Shown: piece by piece, positions 10,707-19,762 of the stretch
Numbering within the stretch: position 1 is the stretch's first letter
Layout of the letters: each line of letters starts with the position of its first letter
From: Mesostigma viride
Taxonomy: Eukaryota > Streptophyta > Mesostigmatophyceae > Mesostigmatales > Mesostigmataceae
Assembly: GCA_009746045.1 (NCBI GenBank)
Contig: RPFO01000175.1
Span: 62,001 to 126,000, forward strand
DNA length: 64,000 bases
Direction of reading: 5' to 3'
The notes under the pieces: model-generated
Told to the model about the DNA's origin: nothing
Database searches by the model: none
The model's input: only the letters and a program-made list of their open reading frames with translations
Program-made: the position numbers and the translations under genes

Positions 10707-11056
10707 AGTTAAGCCCCCGACCGGCTGAGCTATGGCGGTCGGTCACGTTGAGCTTGGGATAAGGTGAACACAGAGAACTGCTGTCGGAGCTGGCCAACCA
10801 CTGGTTTATGTCTTAGCCAGCAAAGCCTATCCGGTTAGCCGTAACCGTAGGACAAGCTAGCCGTCCGTACTGATCAACCCGGATAAGGCCCCGGACTGGG
10901 GCCTAGGTGGCGCCGGCCCTAGGCGCCGCCCTTAGACCGGTCGCCCGCATCGGACCGCCGGATTATAGCCGGCGGCTGAGCGGACGCTAGCGGAAGGCGT
11001 GCGGACGGACATGGGGAACTCAGAGCCAGATCCTAGGGCTCTATAGTTACTCAACT
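10707..11056 (-). repeat. Element 1, 5' LTR
   Basis: 350 bp, colinear with 4892-5238 apart from a 4-bp indel (TCAA) and a 1-bp indel. It ends at CTCAACT, immediately followed by the GGCGT TSD and the resumed satellite unit. Confidence 0.95.
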
Positions 11057-11130
11057 GGCGTTCCCGAGGACGCACCCCGCGGGTGTACGCGCCAATCGCC
11101 CGCTCAGGCGCCAAAAAGTCCGGGCCCTGA
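11057..11130. repeat. Satellite sliver between elements 1 and 2
   Basis: TSD plus 69 bp of the same satellite unit (GTTCCCGAGGACGCAC..GGGCCCTGA). It is interrupted again by element 2 at 11130, and the unit continues at 20407. Two retroelements therefore landed about 70 bp apart in one satellite unit. Confidence 0.92.
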
Positions 11131-11774
11131 AGTTAGCATTTTGGGCAACCAATATGCTAAGTGGATGCAGTTTGGAAAGACCTTTCCAACGCCGTGCTGA
11201 CCGCCTGAAACAGACAAGGGACGAGAAAGATATCAAGTCCCGAAGTCCTAGCCATCCGTGGCTGACTAGGGTGCAGTCCTCTGGTATAGTGGACAGGACA
11301 CGTGGCAGGCCGTGCCTGCACAGGCTTAGCCTGATTATCACGTGACTGTGGTCCATGTAGATCAGAGGAGCAGCAGCCTGTGACTGGTGGAATATTGGAG
11401 CTGGCACAGGTCTGCAAGGATACTAGGCCTTGCAGGCTTGTGACAGGTCCTGTACTTCCTAGGTTGCAGAGTCTAGGCAAATCCAGTTCGTCCTGGCTCT
11501 GCACTGATGCCAGTGGACGTTGAGGATTTGCTTGCACGCCTGCATGTGCCTCGTCACGCCGATGGGAACGAGGAACAACGCAAAGGATATAGCTTGGTCA
11601 TGGGGGATGACCAGCTTTCTCGGAAAGCACGAACCGTGGGTGCCACCTTGGTCGTGGAAGTGCCCATTGTGGTCGTGGCCTGGTGAACAGATTTAAGGTT
11701 GCTGCCTTGCAACATTGGCTAAGACGCGCTGTGAAAGACCAAGAGCTCACATACGTTGGGAGCTCTTTCTAACT
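11131..11774 (+). repeat. Element 2, 5' LTR
   Basis: 644 bp, same length as 19763-20406. The starting AGTTAG and closing CTAACT are perfect inverted hexamers. Following bases (CGTATTATTGGCTCC) give no clear primer-binding site at the boundary. Confidence 0.95.
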
Positions 11775-11799
11775 CGTATTATTGGCTCCTTACATCTTC

Positions 11800-12987
11800 A
11801 TGTCCAACGTGCCGAGGGAACAGGCCATTGAGCCTTCGCAAAGCCAGAGCTCGCAGCCGCAGCTTCGGGTAGAAGCCCCGGAGCGAACACGACCTTTTCA
11901 TCCCTACGCTCATCCGAGCACCGCATCAACCTTCGTCCAGGCGGCGTACCTGGCAAGGGGGCTGGCGAAGAAAGGTTGGGTGGCAGTTTGTGGAACTGCA
12001 GCTGGGCCGGCGGCGAGCGACCCCATTGTGATGCAGATTGAGGCTTCGACAGCTCCCGGCGAATTGTCGCGAGAGGCCGTCGAAAAGTTTGTGTCCATAA
12101 GGGACGAGCTGTCCTCGACGATTTACGGTCTGGAGGTGGCTCACCAGGGCGGGCACGTGACCGTGTCGCAGCTGGATTTGGCGCGGGAGGCACTGGGCCA
12201 GATTGTGGCCATTGGGCTGGGAGCAGCGCGACTGTTCAACCATCAGGTGGCAACTTCTGTGCTGGGCGCGGGAGTTGAAGTCCCGGACGTGATCAGGCAA
12301 GCGCAGGCGCGCGAAGTCGACAACCCCTGGTCGTCGGCGGAGGTGGTTTCACAAACGTGCGAACACCTCGTGAACATTTTGTTGCAGGAGTCACGGGGCA
12401 ACGCAGACCGGTGGGTGATAACCACAAGACCATTTGGGATTTGGTCAACACTCGACACACCGCGGGCGGCGGAACCAGAAGCACACGATCCAGTGGTCGA
12501 GGTCATCACGGGTCGGGAGGTAACGCCAGAAGACTTCCATTACCAATTCGTTGATCAGCCAGAGGGGATCATCGAACGTTCATCTCAGCAGATAGACGAA
12601 GGCGACGGTACTCTAGAAGGGTACGCTGCACGACGTCGTGCTGAGCTGCACGTCCCGCAAGAGCCCGAACACGACTACGGTGGTCGTGGGGCCTGCAATA
12701 GCAAGCGGGGTGGTGGAACGCGGTGGGTGAAGAACCTTGAGTGGGATCGCCAGAGTGGGAGCGAGCCCCGGATCCCAGTGGAGAAATCTGCAGACGGGCG
12801 ACCCGTTAGCAGAGTGTTAGGACCCTACGCCGACGGGGAGGACGCCGCTGGCAGCGACGAGGAGCGGCCAGAGACGCCCATCGCAGCCACTGCTCAAGAG
12901 CGAGAGCTGGAGGCAGCGAACCGAGCAGGTGCTGAGTCAGTAGCTGGGACGGTGCCCACGGCATCCCCCAGCGACGCCAGTGCTTGA
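11800..12987 (+). CDS. Element 2 extra ORF upstream of gag, unknown function
   Basis: 396 codons from the ATG at 11800, 25 bp after the 5' LTR, uninterrupted. The frame opens slightly earlier (11782) but without an ATG. Residues ~25-190 look globular and helical; the C-terminal third is acidic and Ser/Ala/Glu-rich. I recognise no domain, no zinc knuckle and no catalytic motif. It is separated from gag by 53 bp and lies in the same transcript if the element has one promoter in the LTR. It could be a duplicated or diverged gag-like protein, or a captured host gene. Elements 1 and 3 have no separate equivalent, although element 3 has a long N-terminal extension before its gag core. Confidence 0.7.
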   Translation: MSNVPREQAIEPSQSQSSQPQLRVEAPERTRPFHPYAHPSTASTFVQAAYLARGLAKKGWVAVCGTAAGPAASDPIVMQIEASTAPGELSREAVEKFVSIRDELSSTIYGLEVAHQGGHVTVSQLDLAREALGQIVAIGLGAARLFNHQVATSVLGAGVEVPDVIRQAQAREVDNPWSSAEVVSQTCEHLVNILLQESRGNADRWVITTRPFGIWSTLDTPRAAEPEAHDPVVEVITGREVTPEDFHYQFVDQPEGIIERSSQQIDEGDGTLEGYAARRRAELHVPQEPEHDYGGRGACNSKRGGGTRWVKNLEWDRQSGSEPRIPVEKSADGRPVSRVLGPYADGEDAAGSDEERPETPIAATAQERELEAANRAGAESVAGTVPTASPSDASA

Positions 12988-13040
12988 GTCAGTTCTTCCT
13001 TTTTCCTTCGCCTTTATTGTTGTGTCCCCACTTGTATATA

Positions 13041-14396
13041 ATGCCTCGTGGCAAACCGGGCGACGGCGACAAGGGCGAGGAGGGGGCACCGGCTGGAGAG
13101 AGCCAGGAGCCTGGGAAGGGCAAGGAGGCGCTGGTGGGAGAGGCGATCCCAGCCAGCGACGGCGATGGGGGAAAGCGGCCAGGGAGCAAGAGGCGACACG
13201 AAGACTCGGTGGAGGAGGCGCGCAAGGCGCGGGCGATGGGGGCATCTGATGCAATAACGGTGGCGAATGGGCAACCTGCCGTGGAGAAGCGTAAGAGGGA
13301 CCCCTCTGCTGACGGCAATGGTAAGAGGCCTCATGTGGATGTGCTCTCCCCTGTGCCTGCTGGACCAAGTGGTGCTGTTGTTGTGACACCCGCTGTGGTG
13401 GAGCCAGTGAAGGCGCTGCCAGGGTCGAGACCTCACATGAGTGCTGTCACTGTTATGAATGGACAAAAGCCTCTTAACCCACCACTAGCACAGGAAGCTT
13501 TGGACAAGTGGCTAGAGGACATGGAGCTTGTTGTGTTCTCCGTGGACCCCACTGTCAACCTAGTGCAAGTGTTTCACTCGTCCACGTGCAACAGGGACTC
13601 GTCAGAGCGTGTCAGGGAGAAGGCTAGGACTGCTGTCAAGGATAAGCTAACCTGGGCACAGTTCCTGGAAGGGTTGAGGGAGGAGTTCTCTGACAAGGTT
13701 CTCAACCTCACCAACTATTATAAGCATCAGTATGACACCTTTGAGATAGTGGGTCCTGTGGCAGAGGAATGGGCTAGGCTCAACCGTATCAGGGACAAGG
13801 GGGCCAAGTATGGCTTCCTGGTCACAGATAGGGCCTTGGCAGACTATTTCCTGGACCGTATGGGTTTGAGTGTGGATGGGAGGAACGGTGCCCGCATGTT
13901 TCTTAACCAGACTGATGGCTCCTTGCGTGCTCTGGAGCTTGTAATCCTCAGCATAAGGAAGCCAGATCCTGCCTGCAAGGCTATCCAGTCCCATGGCAGC
14001 AATGCCACCTCCGCTGTGCAGGGCCAAGGTGATGTCCCCGGGTACCCAGCCCGTGATGGGGCAAGGCCCAACAAGCGTAAGCGCTTCAGGCGCCAGAGGC
14101 AGGGGGCTCAGGGTGGCAAGGGTGCAGGTCCCCAAGGAGGGGTTGGGGGCCAGCAAGCTGGTGGTCAGCAGGGTAAGGGTGGCCAAGGGCAAGGCAAGGG
14201 CCAAGCTCAAGGCAACCAGGGCAAGCAGGGTGGGCAGCCTCAGGGAGGCCAGGGGAAGCCTGGCAAGGGTGGGGCTGGGTCTGGGAAGAAGGGTGGAGCA
14301 TGCTTTGTGTGTGGCAAGGAAGGTCACTGGCGTCGTGAGTGTCCTGACAGGAAGGCCAAGCCTGCTGGGGCAGGAGGCCAGTCTGGGCAGCAGTGA
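13041..14396 (+). CDS. Element 2 gag
   Basis: 451 codons from ATG 13041; the open frame runs back to 12984 but the ATG is the natural start. A Gly/Lys/Glu-rich N-terminus with a basic KRKR-type stretch precedes a helical capsid-like region (about 13460-13970; LDKWLEDMELVVFSVD, LTWAQFLEGLREEF). Then comes a Gly/Gln-rich low-complexity linker and one zinc knuckle CFVCGKEGHWRREC at about 14300-14345. The ORF ends QQ-UGA, and the next codons CUA G.. continue in the same frame into integrase. Confidence 0.88.
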   Translation: MPRGKPGDGDKGEEGAPAGESQEPGKGKEALVGEAIPASDGDGGKRPGSKRRHEDSVEEARKARAMGASDAITVANGQPAVEKRKRDPSADGNGKRPHVDVLSPVPAGPSGAVVVTPAVVEPVKALPGSRPHMSAVTVMNGQKPLNPPLAQEALDKWLEDMELVVFSVDPTVNLVQVFHSSTCNRDSSERVREKARTAVKDKLTWAQFLEGLREEFSDKVLNLTNYYKHQYDTFEIVGPVAEEWARLNRIRDKGAKYGFLVTDRALADYFLDRMGLSVDGRNGARMFLNQTDGSLRALELVILSIRKPDPACKAIQSHGSNATSAVQGQGDVPGYPARDGARPNKRKRFRRQRQGAQGGKGAGPQGGVGGQQAGGQQGKGGQGQGKGQAQGNQGKQGGQPQGGQGKPGKGGAGSGKKGGACFVCGKEGHWRRECPDRKAKPAGAGGQSGQQ

Positions 14397-14400
14397 CTAG
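14391..14400 (+). promoter_or_regulatory. Candidate stop-codon readthrough site between gag and pol
   Basis: The gag frame ends CAG TGA CTA G and remains open without another stop until 15252. UGA followed by CUA is the known leaky context used by several viral and cellular readthrough genes. Readthrough would yield gag-integrase. A plain inactivating stop is the alternative. Confidence 0.5.
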
Positions 14401-15254
14401 ATACATCATCCCCTGTAAATAGTCAATCACCCCTTGGGGAAGGTGTGCTGGATGTACATAAGGACAGGGGTGTGCCCCTTGTGCAGCACCAAGGGTGTAA
14501 AGATGTTGTTCTTCCACTGGATTGCAATAACAATGCTGCAGCTGAATTCCCTATGCCTCATGCAGGTGGTGGGTCTCCAGCAGGTGCTGGCCTGGAGGGC
14601 CAAGGGACCTTGCTGGAAGGGCCTGGAGCGGTCCAGGGAGCAGGGCCTGGCTTGGGGAGTCAGGATGGCCTGCAGGAAGGCCCTGGAACCTCAGGCGTGG
14701 ATCATGTGTCCCCACACACGGTTCAGACGTCTCGCCAGGTCAGTACTGAGAGAGTGCTGAGCTATGCTGGGGCTGGCCATAGGTTGCATCACATGTTTGG
14801 GCATTCTGGGCAGGCAATGTTTGCTTGGAAGCTAGGTAGAGAGCCTTTGTGGGAGGCTTGCCAGGCTGCTGCTGAGAACTGTGGTTGCCAGGAGAATGCT
14901 GTTCACCCACCTCAGTCCCATGCTAGGGAGCCTGCTAGGGAGCGTGGCGACATCCAGATGGATATCCAGCATATCAGGGGCTTGTATATATTGGTGGGGG
15001 TGGACAGGTTCAGCAGATACAGACTGATAGACGTTCTGCCTGGTATGCAGGAGCACCACTTGTTGTTGGGTATGAAGGCCCTGATCCCAGGCTTTGGGGT
15101 GTGCAAGAGTGTGCAGGCGGACTTGCAGTTTGACTGTTTGCTCAAGCATCAGGACCAGCTGCCTTGTAAGCTGGTAGTAGTCCCCAGGGAGAGTCATGGG
15201 CAGCAAGGGGCTGTAGAGAGATCCATACGTGAAGTGAAGACAGTGGTGCTATAG
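14397..15254 (+). CDS. Element 2 integrase core, in frame after the gag stop
   Basis: Open from the gag UGA to a TAG at 15252. After a ~110-residue Gly-rich linker the HHCC-type zinc domain appears (HHMFGH; the Cys pair reads CGC rather than CX2C), then the first Asp (GDIQMDIQHI), second Asp (QADLQF) and Glu (QGAVERSIREVK). There are 31 residues between the second Asp and the Glu. The reading frame then shifts; homologous coding resumes in another frame from about 15251. No protease motif occurs between the zinc knuckle and the integrase. Confidence 0.85.
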   Translation, partial: LDTSSPVNSQSPLGEGVLDVHKDRGVPLVQHQGCKDVVLPLDCNNNAAAEFPMPHAGGGSPAGAGLEGQGTLLEGPGAVQGAGPGLGSQDGLQEGPGTSGVDHVSPHTVQTSRQVSTERVLSYAGAGHRLHHMFGHSGQAMFAWKLGREPLWEACQAAAENCGCQENAVHPPQSHAREPARERGDIQMDIQHIRGLYILVGVDRFSRYRLIDVLPGMQEHHLLLGMKALIPGFGVCKSVQADLQFDCLLKHQDQLPCKLVVVPRESHGQQGAVERSIREVKTVVL

Positions 15255-15265
15255 CAGCAGAGTCA

Positions 15266-15633
15266 GTGCCACTTGTGGCATCTGCCTTAGAGAGGGCAGC
15301 CTGGTGTAAGGGGATAGAGGAGCAGCTGAACCACAGGGTTAACTATTACTTTGATGGTGTGGCTGTCTCTCCCCTGGCCCTGCAGTATAGCCTATTGCCT
15401 GAGAACGTGGTGCAGGCCAGTCTTAGGAAGGCAGATAGGTTATTTGCCCAGCTGAGACGTAAGGACAAGAACTGGAATGTGCTGAGGCCTCAGGTGGGGC
15501 TGAAGGTCGGGATGTGGAAGGAACCATCTATTCCAGGCAAGCGGGGGAAGTGGCAGGATGGGGTTGTCACTCGTGTGGAGGAAGCTAACAGATCTTGCCT
15601 GGTGGCTTTGGAAAAGGATCCAAGGCATTACAA
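15266..15633 (+). CDS. Element 2 integrase C-terminal part, before the insertion
   Basis: Continues integrase in a shifted frame (LERAAWCK aligns by eye with KTAWCKEL of element 1 and RALWCHEM of element 3). It runs into the insertion at 15634, where the codons become those of the inserted element. Coding with the same family signature (VYRLSWAHVKE) resumes right after 16402. Confidence 0.75.
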
Positions 15634-16402
15634 TTCGTTCAAGTGGCCCGCCGGAGCGGCTGTACAATTTTTCCCAGTGAGCGCGCTGCCAAGTGTACTT
15701 GTGGGCAAATTTTTAGGTGCCCCGTCACTTCGAGGTACTAAAAATTAGGCTACGGTGCGAATTCAGCGAATTTCAGCGAATTTTCAGTCGAACCAAAGGA
15801 AGTGACGCCAACTACCAAAAAGTTTCCGTTACGAATTTTCAGCCCAACACTCGCGCAAAATGAAGTGACGGCAACTACCAAAAAGTTTCCGTTACGAATT
15901 TTCACTCCCACACGTTTGCACAAAAGGAAGTGACGGCAACTACCAAAAAGTTTCCGTTACGAATTTTCAGTCCCACACTTCGCGCAAATTTTAGTAGGGC
16001 TGCACGCAAGCTACCTTTCAAAATTTTGCGCTAGTATGGAACGCATTTCATTCGTCTGGAGGAACGCTGCCCGCCAACTACCCCCGTTCAGAAAGTTCCG
16101 CCGAAATTTACCCTAGATTTGGAAATCTGAACGTCCGCGCAAATTTTAGTAGGGCTGCACGCAAGCTACCTTTCAAAATTTTGCGCAAGTATGGAACGCA
16201 ATTCATTCGTCCGGAGGAATGCTGCTCGTCAACTGCCCCCGTTCAGAAAGTTGCGCCGAACTTTACTTGAGATTTGGAAATCTGAACGTGCGGTTGGAGT
16301 TTCGCGGGGAAACCCAAGTTCCCAAGTAATTCACCAATGACGCGCTTCGAACACTTGTCCGCTAAAACCTAAGCAGCCGCTCCGGCTGGCCACTTAAACG
16401 AA
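15634..16402. mobile_element. 769-bp MITE-like element inserted in element 2 pol
   Basis: Ends are imperfect inverted repeats of about 29 bp (TTCGTTYAAGTGGCC..GGAGCGGCTG), 27-28 of 29 matching. The interior is non-coding and built of two sets of tandem repeats: about three ~63-bp copies around AACTACCAAAAAGTTTCCG (15790-15985) and two ~145-bp copies beginning GCAAATTTTAGTAGGGCTGC (15986 and 16139). No clear TSD is visible; at most one or two bases. It splits the integrase coding region, so it post-dates the retroelement insertion. Confidence 0.8.
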
Positions 16403-16404
16403 AC

Positions 16405-16701
16405 TTGATGCACGTGTACAGGTTGTCCTGGGCTCATGTCAAGGAAAGAAGGCCACATGCAATCTGGCCTGCAGACGGGCCAGGCCCTCCCAGCTGGGTT
16501 GAGGAGCCAGGCCAGAGCCAGGCAGCAGCAGCTAACAATCCTCTGGTGGTGGATGATGGTCTGTCCCTGCTGGAAGATGACGAGCAGGAGGCTGCTGAAG
16601 CAACTGTCACAAGGCCAGAGGGGACGGGGCAGCCACCTAAGGCCCGGGGGCCTCTCATGGCGGATCGACGTCATCCGAGCACTCATGCGCAGCAAACATG
16701 A
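16405..16701 (+). CDS. Element 2 integrase tail and linker
   Basis: Starts directly after the inserted element with VYRLSWAHVKERR, equivalent to VYRVPWASV in element 1, then an acidic, Ala/Glu/Pro-rich linker. The frame is abandoned between about 16560 and 16660 in favour of the one that carries the protease-like domain. Confidence 0.65.
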   Translation: MMHVYRLSWAHVKERRPHAIWPADGPGPPSWVEEPGQSQAAAANNPLVVDDGLSLLEDDEQEAAEATVTRPEGTGQPPKARGPLMADRRHPSTHAQQT

Positions 16702-17014
16702 TCCCAAGGTATCCAAGCTCACGGGGTGGGGGTCGTGCTGGGCAGCTACAATGGAGGTAGATACCAACTCACAGGTGTCTGTCATCAGGGAAGAGGATGC
16801 TGTAGGCTTACAGATGTCCCATCCCAGTTGCCTTGCTGTGTCTGATTTCTCAGGAAAGGTGTCCATGAAGATCCTAGGGGAAGTGAGTGTGCCTATCTTA
16901 GGGGTGCCCACCACGTTCTGTGTGGTAGAGGGCTATCAGGGGCCTGCCATTCTGGGTCAAAACTTCTTGTGCATGCCAGGGGTTACTTTGACCTCTGATG
17001 AGTTGGCACTATAG
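16436..17014 (+). CDS. Element 2 retropepsin-like domain
   Basis: The meaningful part is about 16650-17014. It has EVDTNSQVSVI at the active-site position (DTN instead of D-S/T-G), then a beta-rich stretch with FSGKVSMKILGEVSVPILG and AILGQNFL, the usual second hallmark. The frame ends at TAG 17012; the homologous sequence that follows (GRGSLPLERYH) is in another frame and leads into the reverse transcriptase. Confidence 0.8.
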   Translation: MSRKEGHMQSGLQTGQALPAGLRSQARARQQQLTILWWWMMVCPCWKMTSRRLLKQLSQGQRGRGSHLRPGGLSWRIDVIRALMRSKHDPKVSKLTGWGSCWAATMEVDTNSQVSVIREEDAVGLQMSHPSCLAVSDFSGKVSMKILGEVSVPILGVPTTFCVVEGYQGPAILGQNFLCMPGVTLTSDELAL

Positions 17015-17067
17015 AAGGCAGGGGCAGCCTCCCCCTTGAAAGATATCACTATTCCCAGGGTCTTGCA

Positions 17068-18756
17068 GTGGCGGTCAAGGCTGTTAAGAGTCAGCCAGCT
17101 GAGGGTCCTCAAGGTCAGGAGCCCATAGCTGAGGACCTGTTGATAATCCCAACCACCTTTGATCCACGGCAGTTAGGGGTAAACAGGTACCAGATAGCTG
17201 CTCACAGTCCTATTCCCTGGCGCCAGCTAGTCGAGATGATGCAGAGCCCCAAGATGGCTAAGGCATGGACTCTTGGCTTTGTTGCTTCTGGGCATGAGTG
17301 GATAGTTTCCAACTGTGCAGAACCTGTGGATGAGCTGCCAGAAGTTCACCAGCTGCTCAGATTGATGTTTGTCCTCAAGCTCAAGGAGGTAGATGGTGTC
17401 CAGGTGCCACATGTCAGACCAGTTGTAACCGAGTATCATGGCACTGGCCAGTTGTTAGATGAGGGGCTCTATACTCCAGGGATGCTGCATGACACGTGGA
17501 GGATTCTGCTGTGTATATTTCTGTCTTTTCTGGTTAAGGGTGTGCCCTATAGCTCTGTGCTGATTGATTTCAAGAGGGCTTTTCTCAAGGGTGACCAAGA
17601 TCAGGCTAGGCAGACTTGGAGAGATATCCCTCCTTTCTTTGTGACTGTACCTGCTGTATGGAGAGCAGAGATAAAGGCCAGGTACCTGAGAATTCTGAAA
17701 GGGTTGGAAGGTCTCAGGTCCAGTCCCATTATCTGGAGAAAGAGCCTAGAGAAATTCTTGAAGAATACTTGTGGGTTTTCTGTGTCTCCAGTGGATCCCT
17801 GTTTGTTCCAAGGGTCCCACAATGGCCTTCCTGTCTTTGCCTCACTGCATGGTGATGACCTTCATCTCATAGGTCCACCAGACTGGGTTGAGGCTGTCTT
17901 GGCTAAAATCCAGAAGCGGTTTGAGCTGGGTAAGATACAGCACATGGTGGAGAATGAGCCTATGGTCTTCTGTGGCATGCAGGCTACGTTGTTCCAAGCC
18001 AAGGGCTCGTGGTTCATCAGGATGGAGGGTGGTAAGGACTACCCACAGCAGATTGTAGATGCATTGCAGGAGCCCATCACGCAGGCTAGGTGTGCTACCA
18101 TCAGGGGCATGCTGGCATGGCTTGCGAGTATATGTGCCCCTGACTTGCTGGTTTTGAGTCGACTTACTGATTCCCAGCTGGTCGAGGTGGGTGCAGAGAG
18201 TGTGGTGCAGGCTGTCACGATGTCTCCCCCTCTTATACTGGGTCCTGTGGATTTGTACAAGCCCCTTGACATGGTTCTCTATGTGGACAGTTCTATGGAT
18301 AATAGGAAGGTCACAGAGGTCAGGGGCAGGGCAGCAGCATTAGTTACCCTGGAGCAAGATCACACCTCACTTGTTACCTGGTACAGTCGGTTGCAGAACA
18401 GGGTTACACCCAGCAGTGATATTGCTGAGTGCAGGGCAATCTGTGAAGGGCTGCATTCTGCTCTTTACTTGAGGGCGCTCTTCTACCAGCTATGTCAAGT
18501 AGCTTCCTGTAGGTTGCAGCTGCACACACTGGTGAGGACTGATAGCATGGGCATGGTGCAATTTGTGCACAGGCAGCTGGCCAGGAGCAGGGACCTTGAC
18601 TACTTGTTGCTCAAGGAGATGTCCTACCTAGCTCACATTGAACATGTGCCTGGTGTGGACAACCCTGCAGATGCCCTCACCAAGCTGGAGGAGAAGGCGG
18701 AGAGGCAGTACCCCCTGCTCCGTGGGCTCATGGACCCCTTACACGGGCGGCCATAG
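17068..18756 (+). CDS. Element 2 reverse transcriptase / RNase H
   Basis: The open frame begins a little upstream (from about 17014). Copia-type reverse transcriptase: motif A LIDFKRAFLKGD (Asp at residue 167 of this ORF), GLEGLRSSPIIW, and motif C HGDD at 261-264. RNase H has D (YVDSS), E (AECRA), D (RTDSMG) and the NPADALTK box near the C-terminus. No frame break in this 562-codon stretch. It ends at TAG 18754. Confidence 0.92.
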   Translation: MAVKAVKSQPAEGPQGQEPIAEDLLIIPTTFDPRQLGVNRYQIAAHSPIPWRQLVEMMQSPKMAKAWTLGFVASGHEWIVSNCAEPVDELPEVHQLLRLMFVLKLKEVDGVQVPHVRPVVTEYHGTGQLLDEGLYTPGMLHDTWRILLCIFLSFLVKGVPYSSVLIDFKRAFLKGDQDQARQTWRDIPPFFVTVPAVWRAEIKARYLRILKGLEGLRSSPIIWRKSLEKFLKNTCGFSVSPVDPCLFQGSHNGLPVFASLHGDDLHLIGPPDWVEAVLAKIQKRFELGKIQHMVENEPMVFCGMQATLFQAKGSWFIRMEGGKDYPQQIVDALQEPITQARCATIRGMLAWLASICAPDLLVLSRLTDSQLVEVGAESVVQAVTMSPPLILGPVDLYKPLDMVLYVDSSMDNRKVTEVRGRAAALVTLEQDHTSLVTWYSRLQNRVTPSSDIAECRAICEGLHSALYLRALFYQLCQVASCRLQLHTLVRTDSMGMVQFVHRQLARSRDLDYLLLKEMSYLAHIEHVPGVDNPADALTKLEEKAERQYPLLRGLMDPLHGRP

Positions 18757-19762
18757 AGACCAGGCCTTGCTTCAGCTTGGGTGCCCCCAGTGGGCTGCTT
18801 GACCAAAGTACCAAGTGGTGACTGGTGCTTACTGGTTGACAGCCGGTCCTTCAGGGTTAGGTACACCCTCCTGGACAGGAGTTGGTGTGGAATGTCACTC
18901 CTACCAGCTGAGAATCATGCCTGGCCCTCCCCATGGGGTTCAGAAGAGTCGACGCCTTTGGCCTCAAACAGTTAGGCCATGCAAGGGCAACCCGAATGTT
19001 GGTTCTTACAGGTTGCTGTATATATGTTTTCTAGTGCTTGTTTCCAACCTGTTGCTAATAAAGAACCTGGTTGTGTGACCATGTGGAACATCATTGGTTG
19101 CCAGGGAGCCACATTCTGGGTTATATAATGCTTGAATAAAACATAATCATGTCATGTCATGTCATTCTCATGTTGTTCTCATGATTGTAATGTTTCTCTT
19201 GTGTAAAGTTCCAGGTCACCTATAAACCTGGAGGTTGGGGTGGGGTTCAATTCCCCAGCAGAGCCACAGCCTGGCATGAGTGATTCCTGGGCTTAACACC
19301 CAGTGAAGACATGGGCTCCCCAATAAGGCAGTATTTTTTTAGGTGCTACCTGAGTCTCTTTGAGCATAAAAGGGAAAGGCTGGCCAAGGCGGGCGCCATA
19401 AGAACGGGCGCCTGTGATAACTGTGAAAGATCAGGAACTCACAATAATACGTTCTTGGCATCCTTTAATCCCAGCCATTGGACTAGGTAATGTGCCTTGA
19501 CTTTAATCTAACACCAAGTTCCCAAGGAAAGGTTGGGAGCTGACCAAGGGGTCAGGGGATAACCTGGGATGACCTCTGATTCACTGGCCAGTACACCTAG
19601 CCTGGTCCAAGGACGTATATGTTGTTACCCAAAAGGAGGCAGGACCCTGGGCCCTATCAGGTCTGATCAACCCCAAGGGACCAAGCGGTCTGTGGCTGAG
19701 TGAGCACAAGCAAGGTTAGGCTTGTTTCAAGCTGGTCCAGCTCCAAAAGAAAAAATGGTTGG
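18757..19762 (+). other. Element 2, 3' non-coding region
   Basis: 1 kb without a convincing ORF. It holds AATAAA at about 19057 and 19133, a short TCATG repeat near 19148-19190, and a GGGGTTCAATTCCCC hairpin near 19242. The purine-rich AAAAGAAAAAATGG at 19745-19759 next to the 3' LTR is a likely polypurine tract. Confidence 0.6.

Larger units (their letters stand above)
4892..11056 (-). mobile_element. Copia-like LTR retrotransposon, element 1 (6165 bp)
   Basis: Complete element on the minus strand, bounded by 347- and 350-bp LTRs and the 5-bp TSD GGCGT. Removing it and one TSD copy restores the satellite unit exactly, which fixes both ends. Read on its own strand the LTR begins AGTTGAG and ends TTTAACT, not TG..CA. 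Gene order is gag (double zinc knuckle), integrase, retropepsin-like domain, reverse transcriptase, RNase H. Frame breaks near 10400, 8715 and 7960 split it into four overlapping ORFs. The LTRs differ by a 4-bp indel (TCAA), a 1-bp indel and very few substitutions, so the insertion is young. I found no obvious tRNA primer-binding site next to the 5' LTR. Confidence 0.95.

Noticed and set aside
19195..19275. tRNA-like T-arm GGGGTTCAATTCCCC followed by ..CCA
   Set aside because: The matching acceptor strand and D-arm are absent upstream; probably a chance hairpin in the 3' region of element 2.
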